Of a stretch of 64,000 bases of DNA, positions 57,801 through 64,000 are shown one piece after another. Positions within the stretch are counted from its first letter, which is position 1. Each line of letters starts with the position of its first letter. The notes under the pieces are model-generated. The model did not search any database. It was not told where the DNA came from and saw only the letters and a program-made list of their open reading frames with translations. This DNA comes from CAVTJL01 sp963735065 (GTDB taxonomy: Bacteria; Pseudomonadota; Alphaproteobacteria; Geminicoccales; Geminicoccaceae), in assembly GCA_963735065.1 (NCBI GenBank), contig CAVTJL010000009.1:1-64000 (forward strand), read 5' to 3'. The translations under genes were made by a program, and so were the position numbers.

Positions 57801-57857
57801 GCGGAGGGTGCGCGCGCGGTCGATGCGGCCGCCCGTGGTGCGGAAGCCCTGGGTCAT
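54783..57857 (-). CDS. soxA: Sarcosine oxidase subunit alpha
   Basis: The 1024-residue protein has an N-terminal 2Fe-2S-like domain without cysteines (FDGQGYEGHPGDTLASALLA), a NAD/FAD domain (VLVVGAGAAGLMAALAAGRS), and a C-terminal GcvT-type folate domain (GIFDASTLGKIDIQGPDAAA, VSFTGELGFEINVPWSFGPA, EAMHVLRAEKGYIVAGQETD). It binds NAD and folate and transfers electrons and the sarcosine methyl group. The end as read runs on to 54783; removing one extra base near 54863-54871 gives the usual ending ENERLDA and a stop at 54845, overlapping soxG by only 8 nt. It starts where soxD stops (4-nt overlap). Confidence 0.9.
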   Translation of the reverse strand: MTQGFRTTGGRIDRARTLRFTFDGQGYEGHPGDTLASALLANGVHLLGRSFKYHRPRGILAAGPEEPNALVRVDQGGGRADPNLRATQVELFDGLAASSQNRWPSLRFDVTAINDRLAPLLPAGFYYKTFKQPASWWQKVYEPRIRATAGLGESPTAPDPDRYLHRHAHCDVLVVGAGAAGLMAALAAGRSGARVILCDEQAEPGGSLLAESGERLRIAGEAPDAWLAATLAELAAMPEVRLLPRTTCFGYYNHNYLGLLERVTDHLAAPPPDLPRQRLWRVRARRVVLATGAIERPLVFPYNDRPGVMLASAARTYANRWGVLVGREVAVVTNNDSAYAAALDLAAAGAKIAAIVDLRHETPGALPALAEQAGLPIERGRAVIGTAGRHRVTEIRIVRLDGRGEPLIGDIRPVSCDALLMSGGWNPSVHLFSQSRGRLRFDEALAAFVPDVSIQAERSAGACRGLFSAAGCLAEGAEAGAEAARAAGFDAEPVAAPEVVEPAEAALLPAWLALGSRPAFRSRAFVDFQNDVTAKDLGLAVREGFRSIEHVKRYTTTGMGTDQGKTSNVNALAIVAGTLGTGISAVGTTTFRPPYTPTTFGAFAGPSRGDLFDPIRRTPSHAWAEAAGAVFEDVGTWKRARYFPRAGEDMHAAVGRECRQARASVGIFDASTLGKIDIQGPDAAAFLDRIYTNAWQKLAVGRARYGLMLGEDGMVFDDGVTTRLAEHRFHMTTTTGGAARVLGWLENWLQTEWPEMRVWCTSVTEQWAVVALQGPRARDLLGSLVEGIDLSREAFPHLAVREGTILGIPCRVFRVSFTGELGFEINVPWSFGPAVWEAVVEAGEKLDAVVYGTEAMHVLRAEKGYIVAGQETDGTVTPIDLGMDWIVSKTKEFLGKRSLTRPDMMRPDRRQLVGLLTKDPRTVLEEGAQITERPPTEIPATMIGHVTSSYHSPTLDRSIALALVAGGRARMGETLCVPMPDRVIEVEVTSPVFLDPEERAPRCIGPAPSTLSAWRAARPPQARR

Positions 57858-58159
57858 TTGCGCTCCGCGGTCGGGGTGCGCTCAGGGACCGGAGGCGGCG
57901 GGTCGCCGACGCGATAGACGGCCAGGATGTCGTCGCTCACCGTGTCGCGCAGCACGTGGAACCAGCGGCCGCAGCCATGGGCGTGGCGCCAGCGCTCGCG
58001 GATCGGGCCTTTCTCATTGTGGCGCATGAAGAGATAGGCGGCCCAGGGCGCGTCGTCGGTCATGGCGGGCTGCGGCGGGCGGATGATGTGCGCCTCGCCG
58101 CCATGGGCGAACTCGCTCTCGGCCCGCGGGCCGCAATAGGGGCAGGGGATCAGGAGCAT
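57854..58159 (-). CDS. soxD: Sarcosine oxidase subunit delta
   Basis: The 101-residue subunit starts MLLIPCPYCGPRAESEFAHG, with Cys6 and Cys9 for zinc, and has RHAHGCGRWFHVLRDTVSDD, which supplies the other zinc ligands. Delta subunits stabilise the tetramer. Its stop overlaps the soxA start. Unlike the usual tight soxB-soxD spacing, 517 nt separate it from soxB, and that gap holds a GIY-YIG gene on the opposite strand and hairpin repeats. Confidence 0.9.
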   Translation of the reverse strand: MLLIPCPYCGPRAESEFAHGGEAHIIRPPQPAMTDDAPWAAYLFMRHNEKGPIRERWRHAHGCGRWFHVLRDTVSDDILAVYRVGDPPPPVPERTPTAERK

Positions 58160-58200
58160 GGGGGTGCGGGGGGCTGTTGGTGTGGACCGTGCGGCAGTTG

Positions 58201-58223
58201 ATGGCCCGGTCGAGCCGGGCCAT
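58201..58223. repeat. REP-like hairpin 1 (9-bp stem, TCGAG loop)
   Basis: ATGGCCCGG and CCGGGCCAT flank TCGAG, giving a perfect 9-bp stem followed by GACG. It shares the layout (CCGG, five-base loop, CCGG, then GAC) with the two better matched hairpins flanking the GIY-YIG gene. Confidence 0.75.
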
Positions 58224-58242
58224 GACGCCCCAAACCTGGTCG

Positions 58243-58263
58243 CCCCCCGGCTTGACCGGGGGG
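58243..58263. repeat. REP-like hairpin 2 (8-bp stem, CTTGA loop), inverted relative to hairpin 3
   Basis: CCCCCCGG and CCGGGGGG enclose CTTGA. On the complementary strand the loop reads TCAAG and is followed by GGCGAC, so this is hairpin 3 in reverse orientation. It lies 25 nt before the GIY-YIG start codon. Confidence 0.8.
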
Positions 58264-58287
58264 CCAACTGCCGCGAACAATCGCGTC

Positions 58288-58575
58288 ATGCGCGAATATC
58301 ATGTCTACATTCTTGCCAATACGAAGCGAGGCACCCTCTATGTTGGCGTGACGGGCAACATCCACGAGCGGATGGCCGCGCATCGCTCGAGGGCCGTGGC
58401 GAGCTTCACGCGCCGCTACGCGGTCCATCGTCTCGTGCATCTCGAAGGCTTCGCCGATCCGCTCTCCGCCATCGCGCGGGAGAAGCGGCTGAAGAAATGG
58501 CCGAGGGCGTGGAAGGTGGCGCTGATCGAGCGGGAGAATCCGGATTGGGAGGACTTGGCGGCTCGGGGCACCTGA
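58288..58575 (+). CDS. GIY-YIG nuclease family protein inside the sox operon
   Basis: The ATG at 58288 gives 95 residues: MREYHVYILANTKRGTLYVG (the GIY and YIG strands as YVY and LYVG), VTGNIHERMAAHRSRAVASF with the catalytic Arg and His region, FTRRYAVHRLVHLEGFADPL, and AIAREKRLKKWPRAWKVALI with Glu and Lys. Small single-domain GIY-YIG proteins of this kind occur near repeat hairpins in many alphaproteobacteria. It is opposite in direction to the sox genes and flanked by REP-like hairpins, one each side, in inverted orientation. This suggests an inserted unit rather than a sox component. Confidence 0.88.
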   Translation: MREYHVYILANTKRGTLYVGVTGNIHERMAAHRSRAVASFTRRYAVHRLVHLEGFADPLSAIAREKRLKKWPRAWKVALIERENPDWEDLAARGT

Positions 58576-58597
58576 TCCCCCGGTCAAGCCGGGGGAT
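58575..58597. repeat. REP-like hairpin 3 (9-bp stem, TCAAG loop)
   Basis: ATCCCCCGG and CCGGGGGAT enclose TCAAG and are followed by GACA. It begins at the last base of the GIY-YIG stop codon. With hairpin 2 it forms a head-to-head pair around the gene. A degraded fourth copy (CGGCCTGAGCCGGGGGGCGAC) is visible at about 58642-58662, closer to soxB. Confidence 0.8.
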
Positions 58598-58676
58598 GAC
58601 AGCACAGCACCGGCGCAACGGTCTTTTTCCGCGTCACCGCTCGGCCTGAGCCGGGGGGCGACGGTGAGAGCGGGCA

Positions 58677-59927
58677 TCAATGCGCCACCGCCGCTGCCGC
58701 CGCCTCGTCGATGAGGCGGCCCGTCGTGAAGCGCTCCAGGGTGAAGGGGGCGTTGATCGGGTGGGGGGCGTCGTTGGCGATGGTGTGGGCGAAGACGTGG
58801 CCCGAGCCCGGGGTGGCCTTGAAGCCGCCCGTGCCCCAGCCGCAGTTGATGTAGAAGCCGCGGACCGGCGTCTTTGCGATGATCGGGCTTCTGTCGGGCG
58901 TCACGTCGACGATGCCGCCCCAGCTGCGGAGCATCCGCATGCGGCGGAACATCGGGAAAAGCTCGCAGATGGCCTCCAGCGTGTGCTCGATGATGTGGAT
59001 GCCGCCACGCTGGCTGTAGCTGGTGTAGGCGTCGGTGCCGGCGCCGATCACGAGCTCGCCCTTGTCCGACTGGCTGATGTAGGCGTGGATGGTGTTCGAC
59101 ATCACGACGCAGGGCATGATGGGCTTGATCGGCTCCGAGACGAGCGCCTGGAGCGGGTAGCTCTCGAGCGGCAGGCGGACGCCTGCCATCGCGGCCACGA
59201 CGCTGGAGTGGCCGGCCGTCACGCAGCCGACTTTCTCGGTCTTGATCGTGCCCTTCGTCGTCTCGACGCCCGTCACCCGGCCGCGCTCGACCTTGATGCC
59301 GGTGACCTCGCAACCCTGGATGATGTCGACGCCCAGCGCGTCCGCAGCGCGGGCATAGCCCCAGGCCACGGCGTCGTGGCGGGCGACGCCGCCGCGCCGC
59401 TGCAGGGCGGCGCCCAGCACCGGGTAGCGGATGTCCTTGCCGACATTGAGAGGCGGGCAGAAGGCCTTCGCCCCCTCCGGCGTCAGCCATTCATTGTCGA
59501 CGCCGTTCAGGCGGTTGGCGTGGAGATGGCGCTGCGTCGTCTGCACGTCGTGGACGGTGTGGGCCAGCATCATCACGCCGCGCTGCGAGAACATGACGTT
59601 GTAGTTCAGCGCCTGGGTCAGGCCCTCCCAGAGCTTCAGCGCGTGGTCGTAGAGGGCAGCGCTCTCGTCGTAGAGGTAATTGGAGCGGATGATGGTCGTG
59701 TTGCGGCCCGTGTTGCCGCCGCCCAGCCAGCCGCGCTCGATCACCGCCACGTTGGCGATGCCATGCTGCTTGGCCAGATAGTAGGCGGTGGCGAGGCCGT
59801 GGCCGCCGCCGCCGATGATGACGACGTCGTAGGCCGGGCGCGGCTCGGGGCTGCGCCAGTAGGCCTGCCAGTTGCGGTGGCCCGTGAGCGCGTGTCGCGC
59901 GAGCGAGAAGATCGAAAAGCGCTGCAT
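58677..59927 (-). CDS. soxB: Sarcosine oxidase subunit beta
   Basis: The ATG at 59927 (MQRFSIFSLARHALTGHRNW) gives 416 residues. FAD binding is shown by VVIIGGGGHGLATAYYLAKQ. GGVARHDAVAWGYARAAD carries the His that covalently holds FMN in heterotetrameric sarcosine oxidase. The substrate-binding and C-terminal strands appear as GGIVDVTPDRSPIIAKT and NCGWGTGGFKATPGSG. It oxidises sarcosine to an imine, with electrons going through FMN to oxygen. It is the first gene of the sox series, divergent from the regulator. Confidence 0.92.
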   Translation of the reverse strand: MQRFSIFSLARHALTGHRNWQAYWRSPEPRPAYDVVIIGGGGHGLATAYYLAKQHGIANVAVIERGWLGGGNTGRNTTIIRSNYLYDESAALYDHALKLWEGLTQALNYNVMFSQRGVMMLAHTVHDVQTTQRHLHANRLNGVDNEWLTPEGAKAFCPPLNVGKDIRYPVLGAALQRRGGVARHDAVAWGYARAADALGVDIIQGCEVTGIKVERGRVTGVETTKGTIKTEKVGCVTAGHSSVVAAMAGVRLPLESYPLQALVSEPIKPIMPCVVMSNTIHAYISQSDKGELVIGAGTDAYTSYSQRGGIHIIEHTLEAICELFPMFRRMRMLRSWGGIVDVTPDRSPIIAKTPVRGFYINCGWGTGGFKATPGSGHVFAHTIANDAPHPINAPFTLERFTTGRLIDEAAAAAVAH

Positions 59928-60105
59928 CGGGCCTCGTGGCTCCCCTTCGGACCCGGCTACCGAACGCCGGGACAGCCGCTTCCGTGATCCCGACATCGAC
60001 CTTTGCGCACCCGACAAGCGGCGTCTAGGTGGGAACCGGGCGCCGTGCTAGCCTCTTGCCTGGAAGCGACATGCCTTCTTGTGCCGGAGCGTCCTGAGGA
60101 CGGTC

Positions 60106-61095
60106 ATGGACGGTGATGCCCGAGGCGATATCCGCGACGTCGAGACCATAGCCTTCCTGCTCGTCCCCAACTTCTCGATGATCGCCTTCACGAGCGCGGT
60201 CGAGCCGCTGAGGATCGCCAACCGCCTCTCTGGCCGCACGCTCTATCGCTGGCCGCTGATCTCGAAGGACGGGGCGCCCGTGGTCGCGAGCAACGGCATC
60301 TCGGTCCAGGTCGACCTCGCGATGACCGGCCTCGAGCTCGGGGCCGGCGCCGACCGGCTCACCGTCCTGCTCTCGAGCGGCATCGGCGCCGAGCGCTATC
60401 AGGATCGCGAGGTCTTCGCCTGGCTGCGCCGCCTGGACAGCCGGGGCGTCACGCTCGGGGCGCTGTGCACCGGAGCCCACGTGCTGGCGCGCGCGGGGCT
60501 CTTGAACGGCCATCGCTGCACGATCCACTGGGAGAACCTGCCGGGCTTCATCGAGGCTTTTCCCGACATCGAGGCCAGCGCCGATCTTTTCGAGATCGAC
60601 GGCAAGCGGCTGACCTGCTCGGGCGGCACGGCAGCCCTCGACCTCGTGCTCTACCGGATCGCCGAGCGGCACGGCCAGCAGCTGGCGACCAGGGTGTCGG
60701 AGCAGTGCCTGATGGATCGGATCCGCGGCCCGCACGACCGGCAGCGGCTGCCGATCCGCACGCGGCTGGGGGTCCATCACCCGAAGCTCGTGATGGCGGT
60801 CGAGCTGATGGAGGCCAACATCGAGGAGCCGCTCGATCAGGAGACGCTGTCCCACTATGTGGGCGTCTCCAGGCGGCAGCTCGAGCGGCTGTTCCGCCGG
60901 CATATGCGGCGGCCGCCCGCGCAGTATTATCTCGAGCTGCGCCTCGAGCGGGCGCGGCACCTGCTCTACCAGACCGACATGCCGATCATGGACATCGCCT
61001 GCGCCTGCGGCTTCGTCTCGGCCTCGCACTTCTCGACCAGCTACCGGCAGATGTTCGGCAAGACGCCGCGCGGCGAGCGCTCCCAGGCGGCCTGA
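60106..61095 (+). CDS. GlxA family transcriptional regulator (GbdR-like, DJ-1/PfpI plus AraC HTH)
   Basis: The ATG at 60106, preceded by GAGGA, gives 329 residues. Residues 10-195 form a DJ-1/PfpI-like ligand domain (VETIAFLLVPNFSMIAFTSA, GVTLGALCTGAHVLARAGLL, with Cys at the nucleophile elbow). The C-terminal part holds two AraC helix-turn-helix motifs (DQETLSHYVGVSRRQLERLF, MDIACACGFVSASHFSTSY). GbdR of Pseudomonas is a member of this family that senses glycine betaine and dimethylglycine. Here the gene is divergent from soxBDAG and a dimethylglycine dehydrogenase-like gene, strongly suggesting the same role. Confidence 0.88.
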   Translation: MDGDARGDIRDVETIAFLLVPNFSMIAFTSAVEPLRIANRLSGRTLYRWPLISKDGAPVVASNGISVQVDLAMTGLELGAGADRLTVLLSSGIGAERYQDREVFAWLRRLDSRGVTLGALCTGAHVLARAGLLNGHRCTIHWENLPGFIEAFPDIEASADLFEIDGKRLTCSGGTAALDLVLYRIAERHGQQLATRVSEQCLMDRIRGPHDRQRLPIRTRLGVHHPKLVMAVELMEANIEEPLDQETLSHYVGVSRRQLERLFRRHMRRPPAQYYLELRLERARHLLYQTDMPIMDIACACGFVSASHFSTSYRQMFGKTPRGERSQAA

Positions 61096-61110
61096 GCCCG
61101 GGCCGCCAGC

Positions 61111-62205
61111 TCAGGCCTTGTGGCCCTTGTGACCCTTGCCGCCCAGCGACGGCTCGGCGTCGGGGTCGAGCGGCCAGCGCGGCCGGGTCGGGGCGTCGAG
61201 GCCGTCGACGAGCCCGCGCTCCAGGCGCTCGATCCCCGCCCAGGCGACCATGACCGCATTGTCGGTGCAAAGGGCCATCGGCGGAACGACGAGCCGAACG
61301 CCTTCCTTCCGGGCGAGCGCACCCAGGCTCTGCGCGAGCGCCCGGTTGGCGGCGACCCCGCCGGCCACGACGATCGCGGGCAGGCTTCCGTAGCGCCGGC
61401 GGAAGATCACGATGGCGTGACGGGTGCGGTCGACCAGCATGTCGGCCACCGCCGCCTGGAAGCTGGCGCACAGATCGGCCGTGACCCGGGGCTCGAGCGC
61501 CTGCTCGCCGAGCTTCAGGACGGCAGTCCGCACCGCGGTCTTGAGGCCCGAGAGCGAGAGGTCGCAGCCGGGCTGGCCCAGGAGCGGACGCGGCAGGTCG
61601 AAGCGGGCGGGATCGCCGCCCTGCGCCGCCGCCTCGACCGCGGGGCCGCCCGGATAGCCCAGGCCCAGCATCTTCGCGACCTTGTCGAAGGCCTCGCCGA
61701 CGGCGTCGTCGAGCGTGGTCCCGAGCCGGCGATGACGCCCGACACCCTCGACCGCGACGAGCTGGGCGTGGCCGCCCGAGACGAGCAGGAGGAGGTAGGG
61801 AAAGTCGAGCCCGTCCGTGAGGCGCGCCGTGAGCGCGTGCGCCTCGAGGTGGTTGACGGCGACCAGCGGCAGGCCGCGCACGGCCGCTATGGCTTTTGCC
61901 GTCACCAGGCCTACCATCAAGCCTCCGACGAGCCCGGGGCCAGCGGTGGCGGCGACCGCGGCCAGATCGGCGAAGCCGAGCCGGGCCTCGGCCAGGGCGG
62001 CGGCGATCAGCCGATCGAGACGAAGCACGTGGGCACGGGCGGCGATCTCGGGCACCACGCCCCCATAGGGGGCATGCTCGGCGAGCTGCGAGACGACGGG
62101 AGCCGCCAGGATCCGACGGTCATCGGCGACGAGCGCCGCGGCCGTCTCGTCGCAGCTCGTCTCGATGCCGAGGACGACGCGGCCGGAAATCGCTGGAAAG
62201 GACAT
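61111..62205 (-). CDS. tsaD: tRNA N6-adenosine threonylcarbamoyltransferase
   Basis: The ATG at 62205 (MSFPAISGRVVLGIETSCDE) gives 364 residues. ASKHA-fold motifs are VVLGIETSCDETAAALVADD, GGVVPEIAARAHVLRLDRLI with the two metal-binding histidines (ARAH and later VNHLEAHALTARL), LLVSGGHAQLVAVEGVG, and ALCTDNAVMVAWAGIERL with the third metal Asp. It makes t6A at position 37 of tRNAs reading ANN codons and is essential in most bacteria. Divergent from hemC, an arrangement conserved in alphaproteobacteria. The tail KGHKGHKA is a minor peculiarity. Confidence 0.94.
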   Translation of the reverse strand: MSFPAISGRVVLGIETSCDETAAALVADDRRILAAPVVSQLAEHAPYGGVVPEIAARAHVLRLDRLIAAALAEARLGFADLAAVAATAGPGLVGGLMVGLVTAKAIAAVRGLPLVAVNHLEAHALTARLTDGLDFPYLLLLVSGGHAQLVAVEGVGRHRRLGTTLDDAVGEAFDKVAKMLGLGYPGGPAVEAAAQGGDPARFDLPRPLLGQPGCDLSLSGLKTAVRTAVLKLGEQALEPRVTADLCASFQAAVADMLVDRTRHAIVIFRRRYGSLPAIVVAGGVAANRALAQSLGALARKEGVRLVVPPMALCTDNAVMVAWAGIERLERGLVDGLDAPTRPRWPLDPDAEPSLGGKGHKGHKA

Positions 62206-62259
62206 CGGGATGACGATAACCCTAGGATTCACCCGGCTCCATAGACGCTCCGGCTGAGC

Positions 62260-63195
62260 ATGACCAGAACGACCCGTTTCGCCATCGGAACGCGCGGCTC
62301 ACCCCTAGCGCTCGCGCAGGCCGAGATCGTACGCCAGGCATTGATCGCGGCCGACCCGAGCCTGGGCGCGCCCGACATGCTGCGCATCGAGGTCATCCGC
62401 ACCACGGGCGACCGGGTGCAGGACCGCACGCTGGCCGAGATCGGCGGCAAGGGCCTGTTCACCAAGGAGATCGAGGAGGCCCTGCTGGCCGGCACGATCG
62501 ATCTCGCGGTCCACTCGATGAAGGACGTGGCGACGATCCTGCCCGAGCGCCTCGTGATGGCCGCCCTGCTGCCGCGGGCGGACCCGCGCGACGTGCTGAT
62601 CGCGGGGCCCGTCACGAGCATCGGGGCGCTGCCGCAGGGTGCCGTCGTCGGCACGGCCTCGCTCAGGCGTGGCGCGCAGATGCTGGCGCATCGCCCGGAC
62701 CTCCGCGTCGTGCCGCTGCGCGGCAATGTGCAGACGCGTCTTGCCAAGGTCGAGCGGGGCGAGGTCGCAGCAACCCTGCTGGCCGCCGCGGGCCTTGCGC
62801 GGCTGGGGCTCGGCCTTGCCGGCGGCGTGCCGCTGTCCGCCCAGGAGATGGTGCCGGCGGTGGCGCAGGGAGCCATCGGCCTTCAGTGCAGGGCCGGCGA
62901 CGGGCGCATACGCGAGCTCCTGCACGCCCTGGACGACGGCCCGACCTCCACCTGCGTCGCGGCCGAGCGCTCGCTCCTGGCAACGCTAGACGGCTCGTGC
63001 CGGACGCCGATCGCCGGCCACGCCCGCCTCGTCGAGGGCGAGCTCGAGCTTGTCGGGCTGCTGGCCTCGCCGGACGGTCGGCAGCTCGAGCGGACGACGC
63101 GTCGCGGACCGGCCGGCGACGCCGTGGCGATCGGCGCCGATGCCGGTCGGGAGCTTCTCGGCCGGGCCGCAGCCTGGCCCCTAGCGGCGCCATGA
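62260..63195 (+). CDS. hemC: Hydroxymethylbilane synthase (porphobilinogen deaminase)
   Basis: The 311-residue enzyme starts MTRTTRFAIGTRGSPLALAQ. Family motifs are GDRVQDRTLAEIGGKGLFTK, IDLAVHSMKDVATILPERLV, GTASLRRGAQMLAHRPDLRV and the cofactor Cys region LDGSCRTPIAGHARL, where the dipyrromethane is attached. It joins four porphobilinogens into hydroxymethylbilane. Its stop overlaps the hemD start by 4 nt (ATGA), and tsaD is divergent. Confidence 0.95.
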   Translation: MTRTTRFAIGTRGSPLALAQAEIVRQALIAADPSLGAPDMLRIEVIRTTGDRVQDRTLAEIGGKGLFTKEIEEALLAGTIDLAVHSMKDVATILPERLVMAALLPRADPRDVLIAGPVTSIGALPQGAVVGTASLRRGAQMLAHRPDLRVVPLRGNVQTRLAKVERGEVAATLLAAAGLARLGLGLAGGVPLSAQEMVPAVAQGAIGLQCRAGDGRIRELLHALDDGPTSTCVAAERSLLATLDGSCRTPIAGHARLVEGELELVGLLASPDGRQLERTTRRGPAGDAVAIGADAGRELLGRAAAWPLAAP

Positions 63196-63938
63196 CCGAC
63201 GATGCCGAAGCGCCCCCGCGGCGTCTCAGCGTGCTCGTCACCCGGCCGCGCCAGCAGTCCCTGGTGACCGCGCGACGGCTCCATGCCATGGGCCACCGCG
63301 CCATCATCGATCCGCTCCTCGTGATCCGCACGATCGACGCCGGCCCCCTTGACGTGGCCTCGACGGCCGCCGTCGTGCTGACCAGCAGCAACGGCCTTCG
63401 CGGCATGGACGTGCGGCTGATGCAGCTGCCGGTCTTCGCCGTGGGACAGGCCACGGCGGCGGCGGCGCGGCGGGCGGGCTGCGCCGACGTGCGCAGCGCC
63501 GATGGCGACGGCGCCGACCTCGCCAGGCTCGTCGCCAGCTCGCTGCAACCCGAGGCGGGCGAGATCCTGCATCTCGCCGGCGACGAGGTGCGCCCCGGCC
63601 TCGCGGAGGCCCTGACTGCAGCCGGCTACGCATATCGTCAACGCACGGTCTATGCGGCGGCACCCGCGAGTGCCCTTTCCGGGCGAACGCAGCGGGAGCT
63701 GATGGAAGGGCGGATCGATGCCGGCCTGTTCTACTCGCCGCGCACGGCGCAGACCTTCGCATCCCTCGTCGAGGCGGCGGGTCTCAGGCAGTCCCTGGGC
63801 ACCGTCACAGCGATCTGTCTGAGCGCGGCGGTGGCGGGGCCCTTGCGCGGGCTCGCCTGGGCGGATGTCCAGATCGCCGCCTCCAGGGATCAGCAAGCGC
63901 TTCTGGCCTGCCTTGAGACAATCGCCCGGAGATGCTAG
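63192..63938 (+). CDS. hemD: Uroporphyrinogen-III synthase
   Basis: The 248-residue protein has the two-domain HemD layout: SVLVTRPRQQSLVTARRLHA at the start, AVVLTSSNGLRGMDVRLMQL (the conserved Ser-Asn region), then GDEVRPGLAEALTAAGYAYR and DAGLFYSPRTAQTFASLVEA with the conserved Ser-x-Arg-Thr helix. It closes the ring while inverting ring D. Low sequence conservation is normal for HemD, but position right after hemC, with an ATGA overlap, makes the assignment firm. The remaining 62 bases to the window end hold nothing recognisable. Confidence 0.9.
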   Translation: MTDDAEAPPRRLSVLVTRPRQQSLVTARRLHAMGHRAIIDPLLVIRTIDAGPLDVASTAAVVLTSSNGLRGMDVRLMQLPVFAVGQATAAAARRAGCADVRSADGDGADLARLVASSLQPEAGEILHLAGDEVRPGLAEALTAAGYAYRQRTVYAAAPASALSGRTQRELMEGRIDAGLFYSPRTAQTFASLVEAAGLRQSLGTVTAICLSAAVAGPLRGLAWADVQIAASRDQQALLACLETIARRC

Positions 63939-64000
63939 CCGTCGTTTGAGCGTCGACCCTCGTGCACCTCCAAGCCGTCACCGCACAGGGGGGCTCGGCC

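Noticed and set aside
55005..57917. A 970-codon plus-strand open frame opposite soxA, and other very long antisense frames (for example 4297-5313 opposite the monooxygenase, 13722-15194 and 16308-17759 opposite or across transporter genes)
   Set aside because: They mirror the real gene's third-position G/C bias, give Ala/Gly/Arg/Asp-rich products with no family features, and lack ribosome sites. Such antisense frames are expected in very G+C-rich DNA.

Overview
The window is chromosomal DNA of a high-G+C alphaproteobacterium, probably from the Rhodospirillales or Geminicoccales side of the class. The support is the divergent tsaD / hemC-hemD arrangement, an alphaproteobacterial type RpoH with an adjacent ferrochelatase, a heterotetrameric sarcosine oxidase cluster, a NikR-controlled ECF nickel transporter and a cyoABCD quinol oxidase. 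No phage, insertion sequence, tRNA, rRNA or CRISPR array was recognised.

Layout. Positions 1-4300 are visibly poorer in G+C and hold unrecognised, partly broken genes (a 466-aa protein, a frameshifted exported protein, a small frameshifted gene). Positions 4318-7600 hold a luciferase-like monooxygenase and a frameshifted aldo/keto reductase in one minus-strand unit, an HpcH/HpaI aldolase and a lone ParD-type antitoxin. Positions 7879-11411 hold a membrane-anchored TPR protein made of sixteen nearly identical 144-bp repeats, with the reading frame broken many times. Positions 11674-16267 are a complete sugar-type ABC importer. Positions 16308-19743 are a nickel unit: nikMQO and nikR behind a perfect NikR operator. 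Positions 20098-24148 are cyoABCD. Positions 24742-30297 are single enzymes and regulators. Positions 30341-32960 are a Zn/Cd/Pb-exporting P-type ATPase divergent from a MerR regulator, with the MerR operator between them. Positions 32972-51582 are housekeeping and accessory genes, including rpoH, hemH, a class III aminotransferase, two paralogous lipoproteins, transporters, GHR, wrbA, and a TPP enzyme next to an Asp/Glu racemase family protein. Positions 51720-61095 form a methylated-glycine catabolic locus (dimethylglycine dehydrogenase-like enzyme, soxG, soxA, soxD, soxB) divergent from a GlxA/GbdR-type regulator; a GIY-YIG gene flanked by REP-like hairpins sits between soxB and soxD. Positions 61111-63938 are tsaD, hemC and hemD.

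How the genes work together. HemC and HemD (early steps) and HemH (last step) supply haem, which the Cyo oxidase needs. The sox locus converts dimethylglycine and sarcosine to glycine and passes one-carbon units to folate. NikR and nikMQO control nickel uptake, although no nickel enzyme lies in the window.

Caution. At least ten otherwise well-conserved genes are broken by single-base indels, mostly one extra G or C, including ferrochelatase. This looks more like base-level assembly error than gene decay, so frameshifted entries are described as what the intact gene would be.
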